Origin: Dietzia sp. B32
Lineage (GTDB): Bacteria > Actinomycetota > Actinomycetes > Mycobacteriales > Mycobacteriaceae
Direction: 5' to 3'
Assembly: GCF_024732245.1 (NCBI RefSeq)
Contig: NZ_CP093845.1
Coordinates: 1,612,001-1,676,000, forward strand
DNA length: 64,000 nucleotides
In this document: piece by piece, positions 10,089 through 18,713 of the stretch
Position numbering within the stretch: the stretch's first letter is position 1
Layout: every line of letters begins with the position of its first letter
Notes under the pieces: generated by a model
The model's input: only the letters and a program-made list of their open reading frames with translations
Database searches by the model: none
What the model was told of the DNA's origin: nothing
Made by a program: the position numbers and the translations under genes

Positions 10089-10195
10089 GGTTCGCTTTCA
10101 CCTCGAAATGAGTCGTCTACACGGTGAGGGACGGGCACATTCTCGTGATTCCGCGCACACCAGCGCTCCAGAATAGTCGCATTCGCGCTCTCACC

Positions 10196-11095
10196 CTAGT
10201 CGCCGACCCCCCGCAGCCTGCGCAGTCGCACGGGCGTTCCGGGCAGGAGCTGCGAGATCCTGTCCGCCGAGCGGGCGGTGAGCACCCCGATCACCGGGTA
10301 GCCGCCGGTGACGGGGTGGTCGGGCCCGAACACCACGGGCGAACCGTCGGCGGGGATCTGCACCGCTCCGCGCACCATGCCCTCGCTGGGGATCTCACCG
10401 CGTCGCAGTCGGGGCACGGGGCGGGCGGGGTCGATGCGGACGCCCACCCTGTCCGCGTGCCCGCTGACGTGTCCGGTCGCGGCGAGTACGTCCCACGCGC
10501 CGGCCGGGAACAGGTCGTCGCGAGGACCGGGGATGACCTCCAGGTCGACGGGGTGCCTGCCGTCCCCACCCGGGCCCTGCGCGACGGCGGCGTGCCACCC
10601 GTCGGCCCAGGGCCCCACGACGGCGTCGCCGACGCCCAGCACGTCACCGGTCACGACGGGTGGCGGGCCCAGCCCCGCGAGGGTGTCGCGCGACCGACTG
10701 CCCAGCACCGCCGGTACGTCGATTCCCCCGCGGACGCCCACGTAACTGCGCACCCCGGTGACGGGCCGGCCGATCTCCAGGCTCGCCCCGGCCTCCAGCC
10801 GGAGGACCTCACCGGTGGCGGCGGTGCGTCGGGAACCGCCCGGGGTCACGACGACGACGAGGGCCTCCGCCCCCGTGACCGCCACGATCGCGGGCGCGTC
10901 CGTCATGAGCGTGAGCCCGCCGAGCAGCACCTCGAGCACTGCGGCCGCCGGGTCGGTGCCGACGGCCCGCAGGGCGGTGGCCGCGGCGGCGCGGTCGGCG
11001 GCCCCGGAGGCCGTCACCCCGAGAGAGGCGTGGCCGGGACGACCGAGGTCCTGCACGAGCGCGGACGGCCCGGCCCGCAGCACCAGCAGACTCAT
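10196..11095 (-). CDS. pxpC: 5-oxoprolinase subunit C (biotin-dependent carboxyltransferase/KipA-type)
   Basis: 299 residues of the KipA/PxpC fold: 'GPSALVQDLGRPGHASLGV', 'SGAADRAAAATA', 'SYVGVRGGIDVPAVLGSRSRDTLAGLG' and 'GGYPVIGVL' are diagnostic. With PxpA and PxpB it converts 5-oxoproline (pyroglutamate) to glutamate using ATP. It is third in a minus-strand operon pxpA-pxpB-pxpC, starting 16 nt after the pxpB stop. I use ATG 11095 rather than the upstream in-frame start because the family begins close to this residue. Confidence 0.92.
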   Translation of the reverse strand: MSLLVLRAGPSALVQDLGRPGHASLGVTASGAADRAAAATALRAVGTDPAAAVLEVLLGGLTLMTDAPAIVAVTGAEALVVVVTPGGSRRTAATGEVLRLEAGASLEIGRPVTGVRSYVGVRGGIDVPAVLGSRSRDTLAGLGPPPVVTGDVLGVGDAVVGPWADGWHAAVAQGPGGDGRHPVDLEVIPGPRDDLFPAGAWDVLAATGHVSGHADRVGVRIDPARPVPRLRRGEIPSEGMVRGAVQIPADGSPVVFGPDHPVTGGYPVIGVLTARSADRISQLLPGTPVRLRRLRGVGD

Positions 11096-11111
11096 CGGGG
11101 TCGTTCCGGGC

Positions 11112-11906
11112 TCATCGGGGCCCGCCTTCCTCACGGAAGCGGACCGTCATCCCCGGGGCGAGCAGGGCGGGGTACGGACGGTCGAGGTCCCAGAGCGGGG
11201 CGTCGGTGGTGCCGAGGAGCTGCCACCCGCCCGGGGAGGCACCCGGGTAGACGGCGCAGAAGCGGTCCGCCAATCCCACCGATCCGGCCGGGACCCGCGC
11301 GCGCGGCGAGCCCAGCCGCGGCACCGCAGGCAGGGCGGGTGTCGGCGCCGGGGCCTCGGCCGGCCCGCCCACATCCGGCCGGCCCGCATCCCGCGCGCCC
11401 GCATCCAGCTCCCGCGCGTCGACGAGGTAGAAGAACCCCGGTGCGAACCCACCGAACGCGGCCCGCCACGTGATCGACGTGTGGGTGCGGACCAGCGCCT
11501 CGGTCGACATCCCGGCGAGGTCGGCGACGGCGGCCAGGTCGGGCCCGTCGTAGCGGACGCCGATCGTCACCTCCCGCCCCCCACCTCCCACCGAATCCGC
11601 TACTCCCCTTCCGGATCCGCTATTCGGATCAGAGGCGCCGATCCGGTTTTCGGATAGCGGATTTCGGGAGGGTGGCGCAGCGGCGGGCGGATCCTGGGCG
11701 AGCAGAGCCTCGAGCCGCCGACGCAGCCCCCGCAGGGCGGAGGCGTCCCGCGCGGTCACCAGCACCGTGCGGGCCGCCGCGACCACATCGAGCGCCTCGG
11801 GCCGCAACTGCTCGATCCTCCCGGCCAGCGCGACGGCCTCGGCCAGATCGGCACAGTCGAGCAACAGCGCCGTCTCCCCGCAGCGGCGGATCCTCGTCGT
11901 CGTCAT
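11112..11906 (-). CDS. pxpB: 5-oxoprolinase subunit B (KipI-type), with an in-frame palindromic insertion
   Basis: 264 residues. The PxpB/KipI domain is recognised by 'VTIGVRYDGPDLAAVA', 'THTSITWRAAFGGFAPGFFYL' and 'PGGWQLLGTTDAPLWD'. Its usual length is about 210-230. The extra length comes from a linker around residues 79-110, whose DNA is an AT-richer inverted repeat (11591-11667), and from an Ala/Pro/Gly-rich stretch after 'VDARELDAG'. It overlaps pxpA by 4 nt (ATGA) and precedes pxpC. It likely acts with PxpC on the 5-oxoproline intermediate. Confidence 0.9.
   Translation of the reverse strand: MTTTRIRRCGETALLLDCADLAEAVALAGRIEQLRPEALDVVAAARTVLVTARDASALRGLRRRLEALLAQDPPAAAPPSRNPLSENRIGASDPNSGSGRGVADSVGGGGREVTIGVRYDGPDLAAVADLAGMSTEALVRTHTSITWRAAFGGFAPGFFYLVDARELDAGARDAGRPDVGGPAEAPAPTPALPAVPRLGSPRARVPAGSVGLADRFCAVYPGASPGGWQLLGTTDAPLWDLDRPYPALLAPGMTVRFREEGGPR
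11591..11667. repeat. Imperfect palindromic element inside pxpB
   Basis: The outer arms ccgaatccgcta (11591-11602) and tagcggatttcgg (11655-11667) are inverted copies. Inside them a second copy ggatccgctattcgg lies beside atccggttttcggat, so the motif TCCGCTA/TAGCGGA and its relatives recur four times in 77 bp. The stretch is clearly less GC-rich than its surroundings and stays in frame within pxpB. Confidence 0.6.
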
Positions 11907-12799
11907 CCCGTGCCCGGCTCCCCCACCACGCCGCGCCCCAGCGCGCCGCCCGGCCGGGTGAACGGCGCCACCTCCACCCCGGCCGACTCGAGCGACGCGC
12001 GCACGCGGCGGGCGAGGTCGACGGCACCGGGGGTGTCACCGTGCACGCACACCGAGGCAGCGGTGACCACCACCCGCGCGCCCTCGTGGGTGGTGATCGC
12101 CCGGCCGGTCGCCATCGCCACCACGCGGTCGGCGACCTCGTCGCCATCGGTGATCACCGCACCCGGCTCACCGCGTGGGACCAGGGTGCCGTCGGGCCGG
12201 TACCCGCGGTCGGCGAACGCCTCCGTCACCGCGGGGACGCCGGCCGCCTCGGCATGGGCGAGCACCACCGCACCGGGCAGGCCGAGGATCGGCAGCGGCT
12301 CCTCGTCGGCGAGGTCGGCGTACCGGAGGACGGCATCCACGACGCCCGCGGCCTGCTCGGCATCCCGCACAATACGGTTGTAGAGGGCGCCGTGGGGCTT
12401 GACGTACCGCACCCGGGTGCCGCGCCGTCGAGCCGCCATGTCCAGCTCCACCAACTGGAACTCCACCAGCCGGGCGACCTCCTCCCGGTCCAGCTCGTGC
12501 TCGATCCGGCCGAAGTTCGCGCCGTCCCGGTATGACGGGTGCGCACCCAGCGCGACCCCCCGCTGCGCGGCCGCGGCGGCGGTGGCGTTCATGGTGGGCC
12601 GGTTGCCGGCATGGAAGCCGCACGCGACGTTGGCGGAGGTCACCACATCGAGAAGCGCGGCGTCATCGGGATCCGGTCCGGCGGAGGGGGCGAGCGACGC
12701 GGTCCAGCGCGGCGTCCCCCGGCGGGCCTCGCCGAGGTCGCAGTTGAGATCGATCCTGCGCGCCTGTCCAACCACCCTTCCATCCTGCCCCAGGTTCAC
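11903..12799 (-). CDS. pxpA: 5-oxoprolinase subunit A (LamB/YcsF family)
   Basis: 298 residues. 'IDLNCDLGEA' at residues about 16-25, 'VTSANVACGFHAGNRPTM', 'GVALGAHPSYRD', 'YVKPHGALYN' and 'ADRGYRPDGTLVPRGEPGA' are the standard YcsF/PxpA blocks. PxpA with PxpBC forms the ATP-dependent prokaryotic 5-oxoprolinase. The next block, 'VCVHGDTPGAVDLA', is also conserved. First gene of the pxpABC operon; its stop overlaps the pxpB start. The neighbouring plus-strand gene at 12820 is only 20 nt away, so the promoters overlap. Confidence 0.93.
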   Translation of the reverse strand: MNLGQDGRVVGQARRIDLNCDLGEARRGTPRWTASLAPSAGPDPDDAALLDVVTSANVACGFHAGNRPTMNATAAAAAQRGVALGAHPSYRDGANFGRIEHELDREEVARLVEFQLVELDMAARRRGTRVRYVKPHGALYNRIVRDAEQAAGVVDAVLRYADLADEEPLPILGLPGAVVLAHAEAAGVPAVTEAFADRGYRPDGTLVPRGEPGAVITDGDEVADRVVAMATGRAITTHEGARVVVTAASVCVHGDTPGAVDLARRVRASLESAGVEVAPFTRPGGALGRGVVGEPGTG

Positions 12800-12819
12800 C
12801 CCTGGCAGCAGGGGCGGTC

Positions 12820-13488
12820 ATGATGGAGGTCATGATCGTCATCCGCTGCGGCTCGTCGCCGGTCCCGACGGTTCTCGGAGAACGTCCCCGTATCCAGGTC
12901 AGCGAGGTGCCGACCAAGGATGAGGTCAACCGGGCCCTCGCCGAGGTGGGCCCGGGCCGCCGCCTCGTGCTCTGCGGCACCGACGCCGCGCTGGCCGCAC
13001 TGCTCACCCGCCTCCTGCGGACCGAGAACCTCGACGCCGAGGTCGCCTACGTCGCCGACGAGCCCACCCCCGCCACCCGCGCCTACGGCCTACCGACCGG
13101 GTCGGAGGCCGCCAAGCTCGGCGTCCGGGGCACGGCCCGCGAGGTTCCGCTCGTGCGCGACGAGACCGGGACGGTCCTCGTCGGCGAGGCCCTCGTGCAC
13201 GGGACCGGGGGCGCCCGACTCGTGGGCGAGGCCTACGCCGACGACACCGTGGTCTTCTCCGGGGAGACCGCCACCCTCACCGTCCGGCCCACGCTCGAGA
13301 TGCCGGGGGTCCGCGCCACCGCCGCCCGGCCACGCAGGCTGCGACGCCGTCAGTGGGTGGCGGCCCGGGCGGTACAACTGGGCACCGAGGCCGGGTTGCT
13401 CACCCGTGACGGGGTGACCGGCAGGCGCGCCATCAAGAGGACGACTTTCTATCGTCATACCGAGCCATGGAGGCTCGTGTCGCCCTGA
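12820..13488 (+). CDS. Conserved actinobacterial protein, Rv0358-like by position
   Basis: 222 residues, no signal peptide or membrane segment. The N-terminal third ('EVNRALAEVGPGRRLVLCGTDAALAALLTRLLR') looks like a Rossmann-type sugar- or diacylglycerol-kinase N-domain. The rest is beta-rich ('LVGEAYADDTVVFSGETATLTVRP') and ends in a basic segment ('RRLRRRQWVAARAVQLG'). It lies between purA and DUF3151 on the plus strand, the place of Rv0358 in M. tuberculosis, though I have not aligned them. Two further ATGs (12823, 12832) could be the start. The 3' end overlaps the convergent FUSC gene by 56 nt. Function unknown. Confidence 0.75.
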   Translation: MMEVMIVIRCGSSPVPTVLGERPRIQVSEVPTKDEVNRALAEVGPGRRLVLCGTDAALAALLTRLLRTENLDAEVAYVADEPTPATRAYGLPTGSEAAKLGVRGTAREVPLVRDETGTVLVGEALVHGTGGARLVGEAYADDTVVFSGETATLTVRPTLEMPGVRATAARPRRLRRRQWVAARAVQLGTEAGLLTRDGVTGRRAIKRTTFYRHTEPWRLVSP

Positions 13489-14722
13489 GCGGCGGCATCA
13501 CCGACGTGGGCCGGTCCGGCGAGTCCGGCCATTCCTCCAGCAACTCCGGCTCGACCGCGGGCCTACGCACGGTCGGCGGCAGGGTGGCCAGCGCCGAGAT
13601 CTTGCTGAGCCCCGCGACCTGCATCATGTCCACGAGGATCGACCGCAGCTGAGCCAGCATGACGGTCTCGGTCAGGCCCGATCCCGCGACCAGTTCCCGC
13701 TTGGCGCGGGACGCCACCGCCCGCAACTCCCGGTGGACCTCGGCGTCCGTGGGGGCGTCGGGGTCCGCGGCCACCCGCCTCGTGAGCACCTCCAGCGCCC
13801 CTGCCAGCCCCGCGATCAACGAGCTCAGCGCAGGCGGCACGTCTACCTGGTCGTCGGCCGCCACGATCGCCCGGCGCGCGAGGACGCGGATGTTGCGGAT
13901 GCCGTTGTCCAGCGGGTTGAGCATGCTCGTCAGGACGATCTCCTCCGGGCGCCGTCGCCGGTAGAACGGGGAGATCCGCACCAACTCGCGCGCTCCCGCG
14001 AGCTGCTCGGAGATCGCGTCGACGGCGGGCTGGGTGTCCCGGGCGTCCTGCAGGGCGGAACGTATGAGCTCGGAGTCCCGCCGTTCCAACCCGTCCGCGA
14101 CCTCGGCGAGCACCGACGAGGCCACCCCCAACAGCGACGCCGCCTCCCGGCGGGCGCGGCGCAGCGGATGGACGGGCATGAGCGCCATCGCGGCCAGTGC
14201 CACCACGCCGCCCACCGCCGCATCGAGCATCCGTTCGTACCCGCCCGCACTGCCCGGCGGCAGGATGGTGGCCACGAGGATGGCCGAGGAGGCCGACTGG
14301 GTGCCGGTGATGGCCCCGCGGTCGACGAACACCGCCGCCGACATCGCGAGGATCACCACGACGACGATCTGCCACGCGCCGGAGCCGATCTCCCGGATAA
14401 GCAGGTCGCCCAACCCGACGCCGACGATGACGCCGAGCACCAACTCCGCCCCCCTGCGCACACGACGCCCCATGCCGGTGCCCAGGGCGATGGCGGCCGC
14501 GATGGGCGCGAAGAAGGGTGCCGCGTGGTTCAGCACGTCGTGGGCGAGGAACCACGCCAGCCCCGCGGCGAGGCCGCACTGCAGGATCGGCAGGAACGCG
14601 TAACCGAGACGCCGGGTGCGCGCCCTCAGCGGGCCCGGAAGCGCGGCGTAGACGCCCAGCGCGCGGGCGTCCAGCCGGTCACGCCAGGCCGAGAGGCGCG
14701 GCGGCGTGCGGGTCTGACTCAT
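13433..14722 (-). CDS. FUSC-family membrane protein (aromatic-acid-exporter-like)
   Basis: 429 residues. Six hydrophobic segments lie in the first 200 residues ('AFLPILQCGLAAGLAWFLA', 'FFAPIAAAIALG', 'LVLGVIVGVGLGDLLI' and others), followed by a roughly 220-residue cytosolic helical domain. This is the one-repeat FUSC layout seen in YtxH/YgaY-like and AaeB-related proteins. A conserved 'GRRVRRGAELVLGVIVGVGLG' element is present. The ATG at 14722 overlaps the DUF3151 gene by 44 nt, suggesting translational coupling. Substrate unknown; efflux of aromatic acids or lipids is only an inference. Confidence 0.85.
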   Translation of the reverse strand: MSQTRTPPRLSAWRDRLDARALGVYAALPGPLRARTRRLGYAFLPILQCGLAAGLAWFLAHDVLNHAAPFFAPIAAAIALGTGMGRRVRRGAELVLGVIVGVGLGDLLIREIGSGAWQIVVVVILAMSAAVFVDRGAITGTQSASSAILVATILPPGSAGGYERMLDAAVGGVVALAAMALMPVHPLRRARREAASLLGVASSVLAEVADGLERRDSELIRSALQDARDTQPAVDAISEQLAGARELVRISPFYRRRRPEEIVLTSMLNPLDNGIRNIRVLARRAIVAADDQVDVPPALSSLIAGLAGALEVLTRRVAADPDAPTDAEVHRELRAVASRAKRELVAGSGLTETVMLAQLRSILVDMMQVAGLSKISALATLPPTVRRPAVEPELLEEWPDSPDRPTSVMPPLRATRASMARYDDRKSSS

Positions 14723-15095
14723 TGACCAGGTCCAGGCAGCGGATGTACTCGTCCTCCTCACCGATCGACTGCGCGGCGCGGGCCAGCGCGGCGACGCAAC
14801 GGAGGAAGCCACGGTTGGGCTCATGGTCGTACGGCACGGGGCCGAAGCCCTTCCAGCCGTGGCGGCGAAGCTGGTCCAGCCCGCGGTGATAACCGGTGCG
14901 GGCGAACGCGTAGGCGCTGATCACCTCGCCGGAGTCGAGCGCACGCTCGGCGAGCTCGGCCCAGGCGATCGACGCGGTGGGGTGGGAGGCCGCCACGGTG
15001 CGGGGATCCTCACCGGCGGCGACGGCGGCCTCCGCCTCCGGGTCACCGGTGAGACGGGTGGGCGGGGGGCCGAGGAGATCTCCGAACTGGGTCAT
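14679..15095 (-). CDS. DUF3151 family protein (Rv0360c-like)
   Basis: 138 residues. The start 'MTQFGDLLGPPPTRL' and the blocks 'ASHPTASIAWAELAERAL', 'VISAYAFARTGYHRGLDQLRRHGWKGFGPVPYDHE' (seen as shorter motifs SAYAFARTGYHRGLD and GWKGFGPVPY) and 'FLRCVAALARAAQSIGE' are typical of DUF3151, a soluble tetratricopeptide-like family of Corynebacteriales. I prefer ATG 15095 over 15110, five codons upstream. Its position next to the purA/fba region matches M. tuberculosis Rv0360c. Function not known. Confidence 0.92.
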   Translation of the reverse strand: MTQFGDLLGPPPTRLTGDPEAEAAVAAGEDPRTVAASHPTASIAWAELAERALDSGEVISAYAFARTGYHRGLDQLRRHGWKGFGPVPYDHEPNRGFLRCVAALARAAQSIGEEDEYIRCLDLVNESDPHAAAPLGLA

Positions 15096-15340
15096 GACCC
15101 CATTGTCCATGAATCCGCCGGATCGCCACCTTCGGCCCCGTTGGCTATGGTGGAGGGCATACGGCGTCCCCGCGGGGGGCGCCGTGCGCTCGTCGCGGGC
15201 AGCAATGCACGCCCCTTCGGAGCGATCATGGTCCCGGTGTCGAGGCCCCGTAACGCGGAGTACCAGAACGCGTCGGACGAGCTTCCACCGGAACCGGACG
15301 GAGTCAACGGACAGGCCGCACGTGGGCCGGAAGGAAACCT

Positions 15341-16780
15341 GTGTCACGACAGCGTATTGCGATCATCGGAGCCGGCCCCAGTGGGATGGCGGCCCTCAGG
15401 GCCTTCGAGTCGGCCCAGCGGTCCGGGGCCAAGATCCCCGAGATCGTGGCCTACGAGAAGCAGGACGACTGGGGCGGCCAGTGGAACTACAACTGGCGGT
15501 CGGGCACCGACAAGTACGGCGAGCCGGTGCACTCCTCCATGTACCGCAACCTGTGGTCGAACGGCCCCAAGGAGGCGCTCGAGTTCGCCGAGTACACGTT
15601 CGACGAGCACTTCGGCAGGCCGATCTCGTCCTACCCGCCGCGTGAGGTCCTGTGGGACTACATCGACGGACGGGTCCAGGGTTCGAACGTCAAGGACAAG
15701 GTCCAGTTCTCCACGGCCGTCCGCTGGGTAGACTACGACCGCGAGCTGGACACCTTCACCGTCACGGTGGAGAATCTCAAGTCCGGGAAGACGACCTCGT
15801 CGGAGTTCGACCGGATCATCGTCTCCACCGGGCATTTCTCGTACCCGAACATCCCGGACTTCACGGGGATCGAGACCTTCCCCGGGTCGATCCGCCACGC
15901 CCACGACTTCCGCGGAGCCGAGAAGTTAGCAGACAAGCGCGTCCTGCTGATCGGCGCCTCCTACTCGGCCGAGGACATCGGGGTCCAGGCCTTCAAGATG
16001 GGCGCCCGCTCGGTGACGATCTCCTATCGCACCGCCCCCATGGGCTACGACTGGCCGGACGGGATGGAGGAACTGCCACTCGTCCGGCGGTTCGACGGCG
16101 AGACCGTCCACTTCACCGGCGGCCAGACCCGCGAGTTCGACGCCGTGATCCTGTGCACCGGTTACCTCCACAAGTACCCGTTCCTGCCCGCGGAGCTGGC
16201 CCTGCAGTCGCCCAACAACATCTATCCCGCGGGCCTGTACCGCGGTGTGGTGTGGCAGAAGAACCCCAAGGTCTACTACCTGGGCGCCCAGGACCAGTGG
16301 TTCACGTTCAACATGTTCGACGCCCAGGCCTGGTACGTCCGCGACCTCATCCTGAGCCGGGCCAAGTTGCCGTCCGCCGAGGAGCGGGTCGCCCACATGC
16401 GGGCCTGGCGGAACCGCTTCCAGGAGTTGGAAGGGGACGCCGACGACGTGCGCTTCCAGGCCGATTACGTCCGCGACCTCATCGAGGCCACGGACTACCC
16501 GATGTTCGACCTCGACCAGGTGGTCGAGATCTTCCTCGCCTGGAAGGAGGACAAGAAGAAGAACATCCTGACCTACCGGGACAAGCCGTACCGGTCCGTC
16601 CTCACCGGGACCATGGCGTCCGTCCATCACACCCCGTGGCTCCAGGAGTTGGACGACTCCCGCGAGCGGTACCTCTCGACGCCGGCGAAGACCGAGATCG
16701 AGGAGCTCGTGGTCGGGGACCAACTCGCGGCGGGAGCCGACTCCGCAGCGGAAGTGGACGTCCCCGTCGCCGGGGAGTGA
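15341..16780 (+). CDS. tmm: Trimethylamine monooxygenase-like flavin-containing monooxygenase
   Basis: 479 residues. It has the FAD loop 'IIGAGPSGMAALRAFESA' (residues 8-25), the FMO signature 'FPGSIRHAHDF' and the NADP loop 'LLIGASYSAEDIG'. The whole chain reads like methylotroph Tmm: 'DWGGQWNYNWRSGTD', 'EPVHSSMYRNLWSNGPKEALEF', 'SYPPREVLWDYI', 'SYRTAPMGYDWP', 'QDQWFTFNMFDAQAWYVRD' and 'YRSVLTGTMASVHHTPWL'. Tmm oxidises trimethylamine to its N-oxide with NADPH and O2 in the cytosol. Start is GTG 15341 with GGAAGGAA 7 nt upstream. It has a 30-residue acidic C-terminal extension. No TMAO demethylase is visible in the window, so further catabolism must be elsewhere. Confidence 0.88.
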   Translation: MSRQRIAIIGAGPSGMAALRAFESAQRSGAKIPEIVAYEKQDDWGGQWNYNWRSGTDKYGEPVHSSMYRNLWSNGPKEALEFAEYTFDEHFGRPISSYPPREVLWDYIDGRVQGSNVKDKVQFSTAVRWVDYDRELDTFTVTVENLKSGKTTSSEFDRIIVSTGHFSYPNIPDFTGIETFPGSIRHAHDFRGAEKLADKRVLLIGASYSAEDIGVQAFKMGARSVTISYRTAPMGYDWPDGMEELPLVRRFDGETVHFTGGQTREFDAVILCTGYLHKYPFLPAELALQSPNNIYPAGLYRGVVWQKNPKVYYLGAQDQWFTFNMFDAQAWYVRDLILSRAKLPSAEERVAHMRAWRNRFQELEGDADDVRFQADYVRDLIEATDYPMFDLDQVVEIFLAWKEDKKKNILTYRDKPYRSVLTGTMASVHHTPWLQELDDSRERYLSTPAKTEIEELVVGDQLAAGADSAAEVDVPVAGE

Positions 16781-16845
16781 ACCCTCGGTGACGTCTGGGG
16801 GCGAATCCGCTGCCGGGCCCGACCCGAGGAGACAGACTTGAGCGC

Positions 16846-18570
16846 GTGACCGCGTCTCCTGCCTCCTCGCCCGCGCCCTCCTCGCCCGCTCCCCCCGGGT
16901 CCACGGAGTCCGCCCACCCCACCGCCGGCATCGGCCGTCGCTCCCTGCTCAAGGCGGGAGCCCTGGCCGGCGCCGCGGTGGGGACCGGCGTGCTGGCGGG
17001 CCACTCCGCTCTCGCCGGAGCAGCGCCCGGCGTCGTCTTCCGGCACGGTGTGGCCTCGGGCGACCCCATGGCGGACCGCGTCATCCTGTGGACGCGGGTG
17101 ACGCCCACCCCGCAGGCGAGCCCCGGTTCCGGGATCGGTGACCCCGTCGTCGTCGCGTGGGAGGTCGCCACCGACCCCGGTTTCACCTCGCCCGTGCGCA
17201 CCGGGTCCCTCGTCACCGACGCCGGCCGCGACCACACGGTCAAGGTCGACTGCACCGGCCTGGCGCCGGACCGCTGGTACCACTACCGGTTCCGCGCGCT
17301 CGGCGAGGTCTCGCGAACCGGCCGCACCCGCACCGCCCCCGCCGACGGCGCCATGCCCACGACCGGTCGCTGGCGGGTGGGCGTGGTCTCCTGTTCCAAC
17401 TGGGAGGCCGGGTACTTCTCCGGTTACCGTCACCTCGAGGCGCGCGGGGACCTGGACGCGATCATCGAACTGGGCGACTACATCTACGAGTACGGCCGCG
17501 GCGAGTACACCGCCGCCGCCGGGGCGATCCGCCCGCACGAGCCGCCGCACGAGATCGTCACCCTGGCCGACTACCGGATCCGGCTGGCGCAGTACCACAC
17601 CGATTCCGACCTGCAGTCCCTGCACGCGCACGTGCCGTGGATCTGCACGTGGGACGACCACGAGGTCGCCAACGACTCCTGGGAGCACGGCGCTGAGAAC
17701 CACCAGCCGCACGAGGGACCGTTCCACGATCGCAAGGCCGCGTCCGCGCAGGCCTACTTCGAGTGGATGCCCGTCCGGCCGGAGTCCCTGCGCGATGGCG
17801 GTCACCTGTACCGACGCCTGCGCTGGGGGTCGTTGGCCGAGATCTCCATGCTCGACCTGCGCTCCTATCGTTCCAAGAGCCCCGACCGGCTCGACGGCCG
17901 CGCGATCGACCAGACCAACACGATGACCGGCCCGGAGCAGTTCGACTGGTTGGCCCGCGGGCTGAATTCGTCGACGGCCCGCTGGAACGTCATCGGGAAT
18001 TCGGTGATGGTCACGCCCGTGCTCATCCCGCCGCTGGACCCGCGCACGACCGGCGCACTCACCGAACTGCTGGGCGTCCCCCGCGAGGGCATCACCTACA
18101 ACTCCGATCAGTGGGACGGTTACGCCGGTGAGCGTCGACGCCTGTTCGAGGTGATCCGCGGCACCGGTAACCGGAACCACGTCTTCCTCACCGGGGACAT
18201 CCACACGTCCTGGGCGAACGAGGTGCCGTTCGATCCGGCCGACTACCCGGGGGCCGGCACCGGTGCGGTCGAATTCGTCACCCCGTCCATCACGAGCAAC
18301 AACATCAACGACATGGTGGGCGGGCTTCCCGAGGGCAACCCGCTCTCCCAGGCTGCCCAGGGTGCGCTGACCGGCGTGAACCGGCACGTACGCTGGGCGG
18401 ACCTCGACCGCCACGGCTTCACCGTCGTCGAGTTCACCCGTGACTACGCCCACGCCGACTACTGGGCCCTCGTCGCGCGCGAGGACCCGAACAGTGGCGC
18501 GTATCCGATGGCCAGCTGGCGCTCCCCGCACGGCACCGACCGCCTGGAACCCGCTGGACTGCTCCCCTGA
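16846..18570 (+). CDS. phoD: PhoD-family alkaline phosphatase/phosphodiesterase, TAT-exported
   Basis: 574 residues. After about 28 N-terminal residues a twin-arginine signal 'IGRRSLLKAGALAGAAVGTG' (RR at 31-32) ends near 'ALAGAA'. The PhoD N-domain ('FRHGVASGDPMADRVILWTR') precedes the metallophosphatase core: 'VSCSNWEAGYFSGYRHL', 'IIELGDYIYEYG', 'CTWDDHEVANDSW' and 'FLTGDIHTSWANEV', which supply the Fe/Ca ligands of PhoD. It should release phosphate from phosphoesters such as teichoic-type polymers outside the cell. GTG 16846 is used; it follows tmm by 65 nt and may share transcription. A plausible phosphate-starvation gene, but no PhoP box was identified. Confidence 0.93.
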   Translation: MTASPASSPAPSSPAPPGSTESAHPTAGIGRRSLLKAGALAGAAVGTGVLAGHSALAGAAPGVVFRHGVASGDPMADRVILWTRVTPTPQASPGSGIGDPVVVAWEVATDPGFTSPVRTGSLVTDAGRDHTVKVDCTGLAPDRWYHYRFRALGEVSRTGRTRTAPADGAMPTTGRWRVGVVSCSNWEAGYFSGYRHLEARGDLDAIIELGDYIYEYGRGEYTAAAGAIRPHEPPHEIVTLADYRIRLAQYHTDSDLQSLHAHVPWICTWDDHEVANDSWEHGAENHQPHEGPFHDRKAASAQAYFEWMPVRPESLRDGGHLYRRLRWGSLAEISMLDLRSYRSKSPDRLDGRAIDQTNTMTGPEQFDWLARGLNSSTARWNVIGNSVMVTPVLIPPLDPRTTGALTELLGVPREGITYNSDQWDGYAGERRRLFEVIRGTGNRNHVFLTGDIHTSWANEVPFDPADYPGAGTGAVEFVTPSITSNNINDMVGGLPEGNPLSQAAQGALTGVNRHVRWADLDRHGFTVVEFTRDYAHADYWALVAREDPNSGAYPMASWRSPHGTDRLEPAGLLP

Positions 18571-18713
18571 ACGGCGGGGCCGGTCCCCCGAACGGCATGG
18601 CCACTCGCCCGATCCGGCGGGGCCCCTGCACCCCCGGAATCACAGGTCGGTCGGCTACGGTGGCGGGTCGACGCGGCCCGTCCGGGGCCGGCGACGCGCA
18701 CCGGGAGTAGTAG

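Noticed and set aside
15146-15340. Possible riboswitch in the tmm leader
   Set aside because: Only one short GC-rich hairpin near 15160-15183 is visible; no conserved riboswitch core could be matched.
16627-18531. A 634-codon open frame antisense to tmm and phoD
   Set aside because: It spans two clear genes on the other strand and has no motif or ribosome site.
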